Source: Cavia porcellus | Taxonomy: Eukaryota; Chordata; Mammalia; Rodentia; Caviidae | Direction: 5' to 3' | DNA: 64,000 nt | Assembly (NCBI RefSeq): GCF_034190915.1 | Contig: NW_026947514.1 | Span: forward strand, 744,001-808,000 | In this document: piece after piece, positions 27,070 to 38,520 of the stretch | Position numbering within the stretch: the first letter of the stretch is position 1 | How the letters are laid out: every line of letters begins with the position of its first letter | Translations under genes and position numbers: made by a program | Notes under the pieces: model-generated | What the model was told of the DNA's origin: nothing | Databases searched by the model: none | Seen by the model: only the letters and a program-made list of their open reading frames with translations

Positions 27070-28250
27070 GAGGCTGGGGTCGACCCTGAGTACCCTGCGG
27101 CCAGCCGGCTGGAGCCCTCCCAGGTCCCCCGAAGAAGGACGAGGAAGTTTGCAGTTAGGTCACCACCCCTGTCCTCCAGACCCAGCCGCCGCACCGCCTG
27201 CCCAGACCACGGCCTCTGGCGCCCCCGAGAGGCTCAGCCCTGGGCCACAGCAGAGCACACGGCTGCATCGCAGCCGAGAATCCCGCGGGAGACGACTGCC
27301 GCGTAAGGGTCCAGCCGAGGTGCCACCTAGGGCGCAGACCCGGCGGGGTCTCCTCCGCCTGCTCCGACCTCCGCGTCTCCCAGGACCCCGGCCCGTTCAG
27401 CCCTCGCACAACTCCCTCCTCTGGATCTCCAGCCCTAGCTGGACGGATCTCGCACGTGGCCTCGGGGCCCCCTTCCAGGGACCCCGCAGGCCTAGCCTCT
27501 CCTGCCCCGCGACTTCCGGTTGGATGCAGGAGCGCGGCACCCGCGCACACCGCGGAGAAGGAGGAGGAGCCTGGGCAGGGTGCGCTCCGCCGCTAGGGGC
27601 GCGCCGGCTCCGGACCGCGGCTGCGACACCCGGAAGCACTGGCGCCGCTCAGCGCCGCGCAAGCTCAGCCCGGCCGCGCCACAACCCGCTGAGCCCTGGG
27701 ACGCACACGCTTTCCCGAGGCGCGGCCTCCAGAGGGCGACCCTGAAGTGGATGAGTCCCTGAACGAGGGCCGGGGTTTCCTGGCCCGGGGACCTGGGTTG
27801 GGACACCGCCCGGATCTTCCGCTTGTGACCCTGAGCTCTTTACACCGCATTCGACCCGCCTCCTCACACTCCGCGTCCCACTTCCGCACGCCCACCCCTG
27901 ACCCCAGCCCAAGACCTCAGCCCCTGGTTTTCTGCTCCGAGATCCCATCCGGCCAGCCAGGCTTATGACCGCCCGCCCATCTGCCACCTTCCTGAGTGGA
28001 GAACAGGCAGGGCTGGGGCCAGGCTTTCTGGCATCACCGCCACACAGAGGTTCGCCCGCACCCCCTCACCCTGGGAGGACACCAGCTACCGGCCTGCCTG
28101 AGCCTCCACACCTCTGTTCTGTAGCGCCACTGGCCCCAGCCCTAACCGCATCCTACAGGGCCCGGGCAGCCCCCAACCCGCCTGCCACCCCACCCAAACA
28201 TTCACCTGTCCCTCCTTCACAGTGCTGCCCCCGGCTGTCCCATGTGTCCC
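27070..28250. promoter_or_regulatory. Orphan CpG island, possible lncRNA or alternative promoter
   Basis: GC-rich, CpG-dense sequence far from the starts of the annotated genes (11 kb from CEP170B, 11 kb from ZBTB42). It contains two ETS-type sites in opposite orientation: ACTTCCGG at 27512-27519 and CCGGAAG at 27630-27636. A plausible plus-strand splice donor (GC|GTAAGG) lies at 27,303. No conserved protein frame was seen. In human a lncRNA gene (LINC00638) lies between ZBTB42 and CEP170B; equivalence is a guess. Confidence 0.55.
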
Positions 28251-28499
28251 TGTGTCCTGTGACATGAGCGATCTGACAGCTCCCTGGCCTTGGTTCCGGG
28301 ATTAGCTCTCCTGATGCCCCCCACTCTCAACACTCACACCCTGCTCCCCGTCTGCTTCTGGCTGGGGGAAGAGAACCCTCCCAGTTGGGCCACAAAGGCA
28401 ACGGGTGATGTGTGTCCCTATCCCAGGAGCCCATTTGAGACTTGCTGTGCTGTGCAAAAAATAAAACATTTTAAAACTAACTAGCAATTAACATCATAT

Positions 28500-28995
28500 T
28501 GAGACAAGATGTGCTCATCCTGCCCCCCATAACTAGCCCACCAAATCCAGTTATCCTTGATTGACTGCATCCAGCTGCTGTCTGTAGATAGTCCGGTCCA
28601 GGTCAGCTTGACCCAGTCCAGCTGCAGCGCTTCTGTTTTCCTACCTAAAAATATAGACTGTTTTACTAACCTGTTCCAAGGCCTGGGTAGCATAGCCAAG
28701 GGCAAGGACATACACGATTTCACCCACTTCCTGCCCCAACTCCCTCGACTCTCCCGCCTTATGATAAACAGGTCCTCGAACTGAATCTACCCAATTTGCC
28801 TAACAACATATGACATAGTCTGTAATCAATTCACTATCGGCTTTTGTACTTTCGGCTTACAAGCCTATATAAGCAAAGCCCAAATCTGACTTGGAACTTG
28901 TCTTCCCACCAGCCCACCGGCATAATAAATAGTGTGTCTTCCAGCTCCTTGGTGCAAGGCATCTTTCTTTCCATTTGGTACCGGTTTCCACAACA
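28500..28995 (+). repeat. Possible solo LTR of a class I endogenous retrovirus
   Basis: LTR-like order in plus orientation: a start TGAGACAAGATG near 28,500, TATATAAGC at 28,866-28,874, AATAAA at 28,924-28,929 and an end TTTCCACAACA at 28,995. No internal retroviral coding sequence is present. Flanking target duplications could not be confirmed, so the ends are approximate. Confidence 0.5.
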
Positions 28996-29264
28996 CTCCC
29001 ATCTCCACACTCTGGTCACCCCCAAAGAAATCCTTTTTGTTTTGCAAAACCTAGTTTTGTGATTGGCATACCCTGTGGCTCAGTCACCCATCACCCCACC
29101 CCTCCCTCAATCCTGCTCCCTCCCCAACCCATCCCGCTGCCTGTCTACCTGGTCTCTGTGGCAGCTGAACTCCCTGTGCACTGTTCAGTCCCCCCTTTCC
29201 ATCCTCGGGGCCACCTCAGGCAGGGTCCAGAATGTTCGAATATCCCCATGGCCAGGGAGTTTAG

Positions 29265-29357
29265 TTTGTTTGTTTGTTTGTTTGTTTTTGTACCAGGGAG
29301 CATGAGCATGTGCTTGAAAGGCAGGCACTTATGCCTGCTGAGCTAAATCCCCAGCCC
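29265..29357 (-). mobile_element. ID-like SINE, minus orientation, 16-bp target duplication
   Basis: (TTTG)n tract then an inverted ID body ending gctaaatccccagccc. Perfect TGGCCAGGGAGTTTAG repeats at 29249-29264 and 29358-29373. Confidence 0.93.
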
Positions 29358-29385
29358 TGGCCAGGGAGTTTAGGATGCCCACTGT

Positions 29386-29577
29386 TCACCAGATGTGGTG
29401 GCCTTTGCCTGCAATCCTGGTTCTCAAGGAGGCTCAGGCAGGAAGTCGACAAGTTCGAGTCCTGCCTGGACCATCTAAGAAAACACTTACAAAATTTAAA
29501 AAATTAAAAAGGCTGGCAATGTAGCTCAGTGCAAAAGGCTTAGGTTCCATCTCTAGTAATAAAATAAAATAAAATAA
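29386..29577 (+). repeat. B1+ID composite SINE, plus orientation
   Basis: B1-like monomer (agatgtggtggcctttgcct, aggaggctcaggcaggaag) fused to an ID-like monomer (gctggcaatgtagctcagtg), ending in (AAAAT)n. Confidence 0.65.
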
Positions 29578-29579
29578 AC

Positions 29580-32500
29580 CCATCTCTCAACCAAGGGCAG
29601 CCCCATCACCAACGCCTCACTGATGGCAAGACGTGTGCCCCAGCAGTACCTGAGGCTGGGATGTGGCCTTTTCTTCCTCCCCAAATCCTGGTGATTTCCA
29701 TGTGAGCAGAGCTCCTGGTCCTCTAAGGACAAAAGTCAGCTTCAGCTGGTTTATTCCGGAGACCTCCAAAGGGCAGCTGCCAGCCCACGCCCACAACAGT
29801 GGCTCTTAGTTCTCCAGGGTCAGTGTCTGCCAGCCGGCCTGGTCATCCCTGGGGTCTTACTTTCTGGCTGACTTTTAACCCTAGAGGATGTTGCTCCTGG
29901 AGCTCTGAGCCCACTCCAACCCCTGGCAGGTGAACAGTGGACCCTGCACACTGTGCCCCTGGCTTCCGGCCTGTGCTGCCAATGGGAGACTGCAGGTCAG
30001 CTTTCCACACTGTAACGTCACGCTTGACACCATTCACTCAGGAAGGAATCCGTGGTGGCTGGTGGTGGGAGCCCCACCGCTGGTTGCTCGGTTCTGTTGC
30101 TTTGGGGGCAGTGGCAAGGTGGCACATCACGGTGTGAACTGTGTCAGTGGAAGGTGCTTACCTCACAGCAGCTGGAAAGTGGGATGGGGGCAGCATCGCC
30201 TGTTTCTGTCCAGCGCCCCCTGGCCCAGGTCCTAAAGGCTCCAGCACCTCCTAAGAGAGCTCCAGGATGGGGATGGAGCCTCTTGCACCAGGACTTTGAG
30301 GTAGCTTTTCTAGATCCTTCTCCATGTCAATGCAGTATCTTGATGGCAGCCACACCTCTTGGTGGCCGCAGCCCCTGCTAAGCAGTCTTCCCATCCCAGC
30401 CCAGCTCCTAGCAGGTCTGGAATTGGGATCATGAATTAGGACATGTGAACTGGACTTGAGTCAGAACTACCAAACAGATTAGTCAAATTATGGAAGTGTG
30501 TGCAGATGACTGACACGTAGGTCAGCAAACTGGGGGGGAAGACCCACCCCTAGTGTGGGTGGCACCAACCAATAAGCTTTTTACCTGGATGCAATGAAAG
30601 GGAAGAAGGATGTCTGCCCTTCCTTTTGCAGAGAACCTGTGGTCGCCATGAAGGCCTTGGTCTCCAGCTCCATCAGGTTTCTTCACCTCTGGGATTCAAT
30701 ACCTGACCCTGCAGTTTAAAGCAGGTGAGGTTAATTTGAGCTTGGTTTCACCCCATATCGGCCGGCTACTAGAAGCATGGTGGCAGGGCTGGGACTGAGG
30801 AGAAGCGCTTACCCCATCACTTCCAGGAAGCAGAAAGGGAAGGGAGGAGTGGGGAGGGAGGTGACTCCTCCTCCACCCAGCCGCTGCCCTGCAGGAATGG
30901 GGTTTGAAACTCTTCGTGGAGGAATCCACTGATGAACGCAGCACACAAGATCCAGTTGCCGTCTGAAAGGCCAAAGCTCCCCTATGAATGCATGAGGCTT
31001 TGGAGGCCGTTCCAGAGCTAAGCTACAGCAGGAGGTGCAAGCTGTCCTGCTTGTGGGAGCTGTCCCCAGAGTCCTGTCCAGCAGCCAGAGTGCAGTGTGG
31101 GGCCCACGCCGCTGCCTCCTTAGTCTGCACAGAAGGGCTACACTGTCTGCTGTCAATGAACGATGTCGCAGAGCTGGGCCTTCATGCTCTGCCACCTCAG
31201 ACTAAAGCAGTCAAGGCACAAATTTAAAATAAGTGAAACCACGGAAGATGCTGAGGAAAAGCTGACAGATTCTCTAACGTCAGAGTGACTTCCCAATTGG
31301 CAGATGTGAGCAGTGCTGATCCCAGTGAAGGGACCCAGGGCAGACTGAATCTCCTAAGGGAGATGCCAGTGGGCACAGCACTGAGATGCTGTGTGGCAAC
31401 TGTCATGGTGTAGCAACAGTGGCTAGGCTGCAAGGGACCGGGATGGCAAGGGGCGCCACTAAGGGAACACACTGTGCAGGGCACAGTCCTGATGGGGACC
31501 CCAGAGCATCTCTAGATAGTATCTGCTGTGCTGCCTTTTGGGGGTAAAAATGGGAGTGACATTTGCTTGCCTTTGCAAAAAGAGGGTACACAGGAAATTG
31601 CTGACATGGCCTCCTGAGAGTGTGGTATAAGGTGGGGGGCAGTGTGGGTGGGCGGGGAGTGTGGACTGTAGCAGAGCTGTCCATGCCTGTCCTCTCTCTT
31701 CTGTGAAGATCAGGGGAAGAGCCTCGAGCGTGAAAGGCATATGCTGTACCCCCGAGCCAGGTTCCAGCTCCCAGCATCTGTCTGCCAATGACAGAGAACA
31801 AAGACTGAAACATAATTCTTAGCGGGGGAAGAAATTTAAAACACCAGAATTGGCCACTCTTATGACAAGTCTTGGCAAGTGCAGGAAAATGGAGCAAGAC
31901 ATGGGATAAAGGAAGATGTTGTAAAATACAGCCTAATTCACTGAGTTGGTAGTCAGTGATTGGTACTGGAGCTGGGAAGCTGGAAGGTCACCTTGGTCCT
32001 TATCTCCCAGCCACCAACTTCCTTGCCTATACACAACCCACAGGAACTTCTGTGACAGCTGCCGGGAAATATTGTATACACATGTAAATGTATGGACCAT
32101 GCTAGATTCCCCTATTTTTACATTGAGAAAAGAACGAAGGATCAATTTCTTCATCACTGTATACCTTCGCTTCAGAATTTCTCTTGGAAATCATCTCACA
32201 GCTTCTGCAAATACAGAGACCGTTCATTTTTATGACAGCACTGTGGCCCAGACTCAGGCTTTTCCTGAGTGTGCTGCACAGTGTTCCATCGAGTGGACCT
32301 CAGTCTCTTGCATTCATCTGCAGGACAGACTCCTGGGACTGTGGGGTCCAAGCGTTCATGCCCAGGCAGTGTGGACAGAGATGGGAGAATGGACCTCCAA
32401 GTTGGATGTGTGCCCACAGCGCCCAGAGATGCCTTCAGCCCACAGCCTCACCAAGAACGTGTCCTTCAGTGTTAGTGCCTTGTCCCCCAAACTGATGTGA

Positions 32501-32770
32501 ATAGGGCTTGGAGAGGTGACTGGGTCATGGATGCAGTCACGAGGGAGGAGCCCCAGGATGGGCCTGGTGTTGTGTCAGTAGGAGGATGGACAAGCACAGT
32601 CTGTGCTCAGGGGTTGTGAGGTACTGGCTCCCGACCTTGGCCTTTCTGTTCTGAGTGTTTTATAAAAGCAGAGAAACTGACTAGGATGCAACATTTCTAT
32701 CTTGTCAATCTGATGCAAAATGGCACCTTTGTGCATTTTTCCTCTCTAAATATTTTAATATGGAAGATTT
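29580..32770. other. Intergenic, no gene recognised
   Basis: Mixed-composition sequence without a recognisable coding family, CpG island or young SINE. A stretch near 32,480-32,580 faintly resembles a MaLR LTR. Open frames of up to about 180 codons on the plus strand at 31,946-32,500 show no family signature. Confidence 0.5.
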
Positions 32771-32771
32771 C

Positions 32772-32802
<31 letters not shown>

Positions 32803-32876
32803 TACCAGGGATTGAAGTCATGACTGCGCGCTTGCAAGGCAGGTACTTATGCTGCTGAGCTAAATCCCCAGCCCAG
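32772..32876 (-). mobile_element. ID-like SINE, minus orientation, 13-bp target duplication
   Basis: (CT)n/poly-T tract, then an inverted ID body ending gctaaatccccagccc. TATGGAAGATTTC is repeated at 32759-32771 and 32877-32889. Confidence 0.92.
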
Positions 32877-33064
32877 TATGGAAGATTTCAAACAATAAGA
32901 AACCAATTGTAAGTCCACCAGCTCCCTGCTGCTGTCATAGCCCCAAGAGGGGTCCAAGCCCTGTCCTGGCCATCCCTTGCCTGCAGTGGAAGTGGGGTGG
33001 AAGTGACATGTGTGGTAAGTGAGGCTCTGCCACTGAGCTACACCCCAGCCCTCAAGTCATTTTT

Positions 33065-33167
33065 TTTTCTTTTTTTCTTTTTATCGGTACCAGGGATCGA
33101 ACTCACGACTGCCTGCTTGCAAGGCAGGCACTTTATGCCGCTGAGCTAAATCCCCAGCCCCCCCCCC
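33065..33167 (-). mobile_element. ID-like SINE, minus orientation, 12-bp target duplication
   Basis: Poly-T with C interruptions, then an inverted ID body and a C run. CAAGTCATTTTT is repeated at 33053-33064 and 33168-33179. It landed in an older ID remnant (about 33,013-33,052, 'ctgccactgagctacacccc'). Confidence 0.9.
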
Positions 33168-33179
33168 CAAGTCATTTTT

Positions 33180-35555
33180 AACAGGAACATTTCTATCCAG
33201 AATGTGTCATCATCATCCAGGGTTCGTCCACACACAGCAGCCTCTCCTGCAGGCGACAGGTCTCCTTCCACTGTTTCATGCTCGCTGTTCATGATGAGGG
33301 AGGCAGACACTGTCCTTGGTCTGGGAGGTGGAGCTGGGCTCCGGTGTGCTTGGGTAGGGAGAGATCGGCAGACTCTGGGCAAGGAGGGTAGGAGGGAAGA
33401 AAGGTGGGGAGGGGCAGGCGGGAAAGGTGCAGGCCAGCAAGTCCACAGCTGTGCTGGGGCAGAGGGTTGGTGCTGGGAGTCAGGATGCTCAAACCTCAGG
33501 TTCCAGAGGACGGGAAATGAGGGGGCTGAACCACAGTCAGGAGCGGGGGAGCTGAGACACATGGAAGTTGGAGGAGGGGCACCTACCAGGGACCCGCAGA
33601 GAGGCAGCCAGGGTGGAGGACCCCAAAGACACCGATCTCCAGAGGGTGGCAGTGCGGGGCTGGGATGTCCCCACCTGCTGGGCACAGGTGGACCCTGCAG
33701 GGAAGTGGAGCCTCTGGGGACCAGCTGGAGGCAATGGTGTGAAGCCAGCCCAGGAGGAGGGAGTACCAGGACCTTGTCTGCCTGAGTTTCGGGCTGGGCC
33801 TATGATGGGGATGGTGAGGGCAGAAGTGGGGAAGATGGTGCAGTGTAGGCACTGGCGGCATGGGAGAAGATAGATGGTGGTAGACATGATGGTGGCTGAC
33901 GACCATAACTGAAATGCAAAGCATGGGCATTTGGTGCAGAGAAGGTGGGACTAGGGTGGGGAGAGAGTCTCTAAGGGACAGCCAGAGTAGAGGGCTAAAC
34001 AGGCTTGGTGCGCACCCTCTTGACAATGGTGGGTCATACCCACACCCTGTGTGTGTCCTACACTCTCTGGCATGTCCTCAGAAGCAGCCTGTGCTGGGAA
34101 AGGATTCCCCCTATTTATGAATATTGGGAAGGTTTGAGACCAGCGCATATTGCAGTGGGCAGCTCAGTGGTCCCCAAGGCTAAGGGCTGAGGAGATGGGG
34201 AAGGGTGGGCAGTTCCCAGCTTGTACCACTTCACATCTGGCAGCCTTCCCCAGGTGTATCTTACACTGCACCTGGGCTGCACACCTACCCACACCTGCTC
34301 ACAGTGTCCTTGCAGGGGACAGCTGGCCTGCACCTGTCTCTGTATGGTCTGCCTGGAAGTCCTGAGAGGGTACCTGGGAGCCTCCAGGACACCTCTGCAC
34401 ACTTTCTGAGTTCTTGCTGCCCTGCTGACCCCCCTGTCCTAGCAGAGGCCCCAAGCCTCTGACCATATTGCAGCCAAGTGCCCAGTACCACAGGCACAGC
34501 TGTGTCTTAACCTTCCCAAAGGAAGTTGAATTCTGGGACTAAGGTCACTTCCAAGCCCATACTGGTCACCTCTAGGGTGTGTCAGTTTATCACTCAGCCA
34601 GTAGGTCAAGGCTGGGTGCCCTCCTGGGTGTCAGGGGTCCATGATGCCCAGCAATGGAGCTGGCCAGCTTCACCTCGGCAGAGCAGTGCCAGGCTGGGGA
34701 GGATGCAGGCCTAGGAAGCCCCTCCCCAGGCTGCCATTCAGCAGCTGCCACCTCCTCCTCCTAGCTAGCAGGCCCAGGCTGAGCCATGTGCTCAACAGGG
34801 AAAAAGAGAGGTTCCCTGTAGGACATGGTAGGGGTCCAGATGGGGAGTGGCTGGGGACAAGGATTTGCATCTGGACCCAAGCCTGGGAAGGCCACAGGAA
34901 GTGGCCCAAGACTGGCCCATTCCCCACCCAGCCTGATCCCTGGGGACATTTTGGCAGGCATAGCCTTGCTTGCCCTGAGCCTAGTCCAGCCACTGGGGCT
35001 CTCTTGAGTTGACAGGAGGCTCTAGCCTGGGAAGGACCATTCCCTCCCAGCTGCCCAGGAAGGGAGGGAAGCCCAGGGACACAGCTAGGGATACCTTGCC
35101 CCTATTTACATGTCAGGCAGCATGGTAGTGGGGTAGGGAAGCCAGCCAGCTCACCTCACCCCAAGGGGCCAAGTCTGCAAAGCCACCCACTCAGGAGGGC
35201 CTGGACAGTGTTGAGCACAAGAAGCTTACAGGAATCTGGATCCTCCATGAGGGAGGCAGGTGGGAGGGGTGGAGGGAGGAGATGCCAATCATGAAGTCAG
35301 GAGGACTCACCTCCTCCAGCCTACTGTCCTAGCCTGCACCTAGCTCTTCCTCACAGGGCCTGCCCTTCTTGGCTCCTTTCTCCAACCTCCAACAGAGAGA
35401 GGGTGTGCTGGTCACCTGCCTTGCCACACTGCTCCTGTGCCCTGCAGGAGCACGTGTGGCATCTGGCACAGCTCCCAGAATGCCCACCCCTGCTGGCCCT
35501 CCGTCCTAGCCAGTGGTGTCCACCCCTTGTGCCCTGCCAACCCCAGGGATGACCT
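33180..35555. other. Intergenic region downstream of ZBTB42, no gene recognised
   Basis: GC-moderate sequence without recognised exons or repeats. Open frames of 150-190 codons around 33,146-34,026 lack family motifs and are treated as chance. Confidence 0.5.
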
Positions 35556-35559
35556 AACA

Positions 35560-37269
35560 TTTCAACCTGGGCAGCCTTTATTATACTAGCATCGTGATGA
35601 GCCTGGTGTGGGAACACAGGACGTAGCACTCATCTCCACAGCCAGCCAGGCCCAGGCAGCACCCGGGGAGGAGCATCTGTCTCCCAGGGTCACTCTCCAG
35701 TTGCCCCAGCAGGCAGGCTCCTTCCACAGCTCATTCCACACATCTCTTTCCCAAAGCAGTATCTTAGATACATATGCATGTGTATGTGTGCATATTTTAT
35801 CTGAACCATCAGCTATAAAATTGAAACTGATCGTTCTCTTCACATTCACGTCACAGTAACTGCGCACAAAGACAACAAACCTAATGTTGATTACTCAGGG
35901 CGGGCGCCCCTGCCACAGGAAAGCGCTCAGGGAGGCCAGCGACACAGCCTGCATCCCTGTTAGTGGCAGCTGCTCTCCTGCTGGCTGCGGGCTCCATCAG
36001 CCCTGCTGGGTGCCGAACATACATGCAAACCTAGAGCACAGAACTTGTGTTGGGCCCTGTGCGGTGGGCTCAGGAGCCAGGACTGCCAGAAGGAAGTGTC
36101 CCCTCACCTCAGTTCTCCAGGACTACAGTGGTTGGGGTTCTAGGTTAGCTGCACAGACACCAGGAGAGCACAGGCACCACAAGAAAGTGGACTGTGGTCT
36201 GTCCCCTCACTGATAAGGTCATTCCATTCTGAGTCCAACAGACAAATGAATACAACATCAAGTGTTAAAAGCAGACGATGATTGAGACTCAGCCAGACTT
36301 TGTCCCAGTGCCTTATCCAACCACAGCAGAAACAGCAGGTGTCCGGGCAGCTCTGCTACTTGCTGTGCCCCTACAGGTCAGGGCACCCTCACTCCACCTA
36401 ACCCATGCTTACAACTGTTAAGGTCCCAGTGGCATGACTGATGATGAGGGTGGCCCAAGGGACTCCAAATGCAGCAGGCATGTCCATTCTGACGCCAGTG
36501 GTTGTGAACTAAATGGGCTGCTGTGGCTCCGGTCTAGGGGATGCCAGGTTCCCTCCCCATGTGACGGTAGTGCCCACCCCTGCCCCACGGGACAGGGGAA
36601 TCCCTGAAGACATCACTCCTGGTAACCCCATGCTCCTGCTGCAAAAATGCCTGAGGCCCCCGAGACCTCCCACAGGCAGGAGAGACCCTGGGGTCAACTC
36701 CCTGGCCTGGCACTTGGCCCACTGCCAACAGGCAGTCACTTGGAGGCCTCAGAAAGCATTTTGCTGGATCCAAAGATAATTCATTTCCAAATTCCCAGTT
36801 TCTACGCCCAGAGTTACAGTGAGGGGAGAGTCACAAGCTCTTGAAGTCCCACCCCAGGGACACTGACTCTCTTGTTGCCTCGGGGTCCCCACCAGGGATG
36901 CAGCTCATGATACCAGCTGTGCGCTGGTGGCTTCAGCAGGCATTTGTGATGCCCAGGTCTTTCCAGCAGGGCCTCCTGCTGCCACCCACCAGGCGGCCTG
37001 TTTCTTCCAGGTGCCCTGCCAATGACTTCAGACATGTGAGCCACTGCCTACAAGGAACCAGGCTCAAGAGGCACCCTGCGCAGTGGTCAGAAAGTCCCTG
37101 GACACAGGACATTTGTGTCACCCACACTGAGAAATCCAAGCCCAAGTTCTGTCCCAGAACCTGGCTGGGAGATGGGGAACAGCACCTTTCTATACCAGGT
37201 GGACCCCTGAGGCCCATGTCTCCAAACTTGGTTACCTCCATCCCTGGTCCCACCCAGCCTAAGGGTCTG
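35560..37269 (-). other. ZBTB42: Probable ZBTB42 3' untranslated region
   Basis: Sequence between the stop codon and the candidate AATAAA. No interspersed repeat was recognised in it, which fits a UTR but does not prove it. Confidence 0.45.
35577..35582 (-). terminator. ZBTB42: Candidate ZBTB42 polyadenylation signal (AATAAA)
   Basis: The first clear AATAAA on the minus strand downstream of the ZBTB42 stop codon. It would give a 3' UTR of about 1.7 kb, reasonable for this gene, but no transcript evidence is available here. Confidence 0.5.
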
Positions 37270-38520
37270 TCACCCTAGCAGGGACTTGACGGCGCTGCAG
37301 TGGAACTTGCGCACGTGGCGGTACAGGTCCCCCGACTGTGTGAAGCGACGCTCACACCAGCGGCAGGCATGTGGCTTCTCCCGAGTGTGCACCACAGCGT
37401 GCCGGCTCAGGTTGTGCGAGTACTGGAAGCTCTTGCCGCACTGCAGGCATGTGTAGGGCTTCTCCCCCGAGTGTGTCCGCTCGTGCCGCTTTAGCGTGTA
37501 GGTGCAAGAGAAGGTCTTGCTGCAGAGCGGGCAGGTGGGCACGGCGCTGTCTGGTGAGAGCCTGGCCCGGGTGCGGTCCCGCTCGTGGAAGTGAGCGCTG
37601 AGGTGCTGCTGCAGAGCGTGGGTGCTGGGGAACAGCTTGCAGCACAGTGGGCAGATGCAGAGGCGCTCTCGGTGATCCAGCTCCTCGGAGTTGCCCCCCA
37701 CCAGCTTAGAACCCAGCTCCAGCTTCTGGCGGGCCGCCCCGCGGCAGGGCAGCAGCTCCAAGTCCAGGGGCAGGGGCAGGCGCTGGGCTGTAGGGGCACA
37801 GGGCGGCTGCAGGGTGCTGCGGGGGTTCTCCTTCGGTTCCCAGGGCAAGACCTGCTCATCCTTTACCAGAGGCCGAGCGCCTGGCTGCCTCCTGCTGCTG
37901 AAGAAGGGTGTCTGGACCGGCTCCGACCTCGGGCTGGGCTTCAGCGACAGGTCCAGGGCTCGGTCCGACTCTCGTGGGGCCTGCCGAGGGGCAGACCTGG
38001 ATGTTGGCAGACAGAGCACAGTCTTGATTCCCGCTGCGGGGATCTTCGCTGTCTGAGTAGCATTGCAGAGGTCCGGAGTCCACGCTGGCAGGGGGCACGG
38101 TGACTGGGCCCACGGCTTGGCCCCTGGAGCAGGGGCCCCCAGGGGCCGCGCCGGGTCCTTCTCCCGGAGCCTGCCCTTGCAGACCTTGACGATGTCATAC
38201 ATGTGCAGGTAGCTGGCGGCAGCCAGAATGTCCTCGACGGGCAAGCTGCACAGGTCCAGGCGGCCCTCGTACATGAAGTCCAGAAGACGTCCGAAGGCAG
38301 GCGCCGTAACGATGTCGCCGTTGAGCCGCACCGTGTCGCGGCCGCTGGCGGGCCGGTCCCGGTAGAAGAGGTGGAAGTAGACACTGCACGCCGCCAGCAC
38401 GGCGCGGTGCGCGGGGAAGCGCGCGTCGCCCACCAGCACGGTGCAGTCGCACAAGAAGCCGAGTTCTCGTTGCTGCCTCAGGCGGCCCAGCAGGCGCCGG
38501 CCGTGCCCCGGGACCTCCAT
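37270..38520 (-). CDS. ZBTB42: ZBTB42, BTB and C2H2 zinc-finger transcriptional repressor
   Basis: A single coding exon of 416 residues plus stop (human protein 422). An N-terminal BTB/POZ dimerisation domain spans about residues 15-115 (LGFLCDC, FPAHRAVLAACS, YFHLFYRD, DFMYEGRLDL, ASYLHMYDIVKVC). Four C-terminal C2H2 fingers have ligands C290/C293/H306/H310, C330/C333/H346/H350, C358/C361/H374/H378 and C386/C389/H402/H407, with TGEK-like linkers HSGEKPY and HTREKPH. ALDLSLK at 188-194 resembles a CtBP-type corepressor motif. The closest paralogue is ZBTB18; a nuclear repressor role, with muscle expression in mammals, is from family knowledge. The start at 38,518-38,520 was chosen because homology begins there; the frame stays open upstream only through CpG-rich leader. 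Confidence 0.97.
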   Translation of the reverse strand: MEVPGHGRRLLGRLRQQRELGFLCDCTVLVGDARFPAHRAVLAACSVYFHLFYRDRPASGRDTVRLNGDIVTAPAFGRLLDFMYEGRLDLCSLPVEDILAAASYLHMYDIVKVCKGRLREKDPARPLGAPAPGAKPWAQSPCPLPAWTPDLCNATQTAKIPAAGIKTVLCLPTSRSAPRQAPRESDRALDLSLKPSPRSEPVQTPFFSSRRQPGARPLVKDEQVLPWEPKENPRSTLQPPCAPTAQRLPLPLDLELLPCRGAARQKLELGSKLVGGNSEELDHRERLCICPLCCKLFPSTHALQQHLSAHFHERDRTRARLSPDSAVPTCPLCSKTFSCTYTLKRHERTHSGEKPYTCLQCGKSFQYSHNLSRHAVVHTREKPHACRWCERRFTQSGDLYRHVRKFHCSAVKSLLG

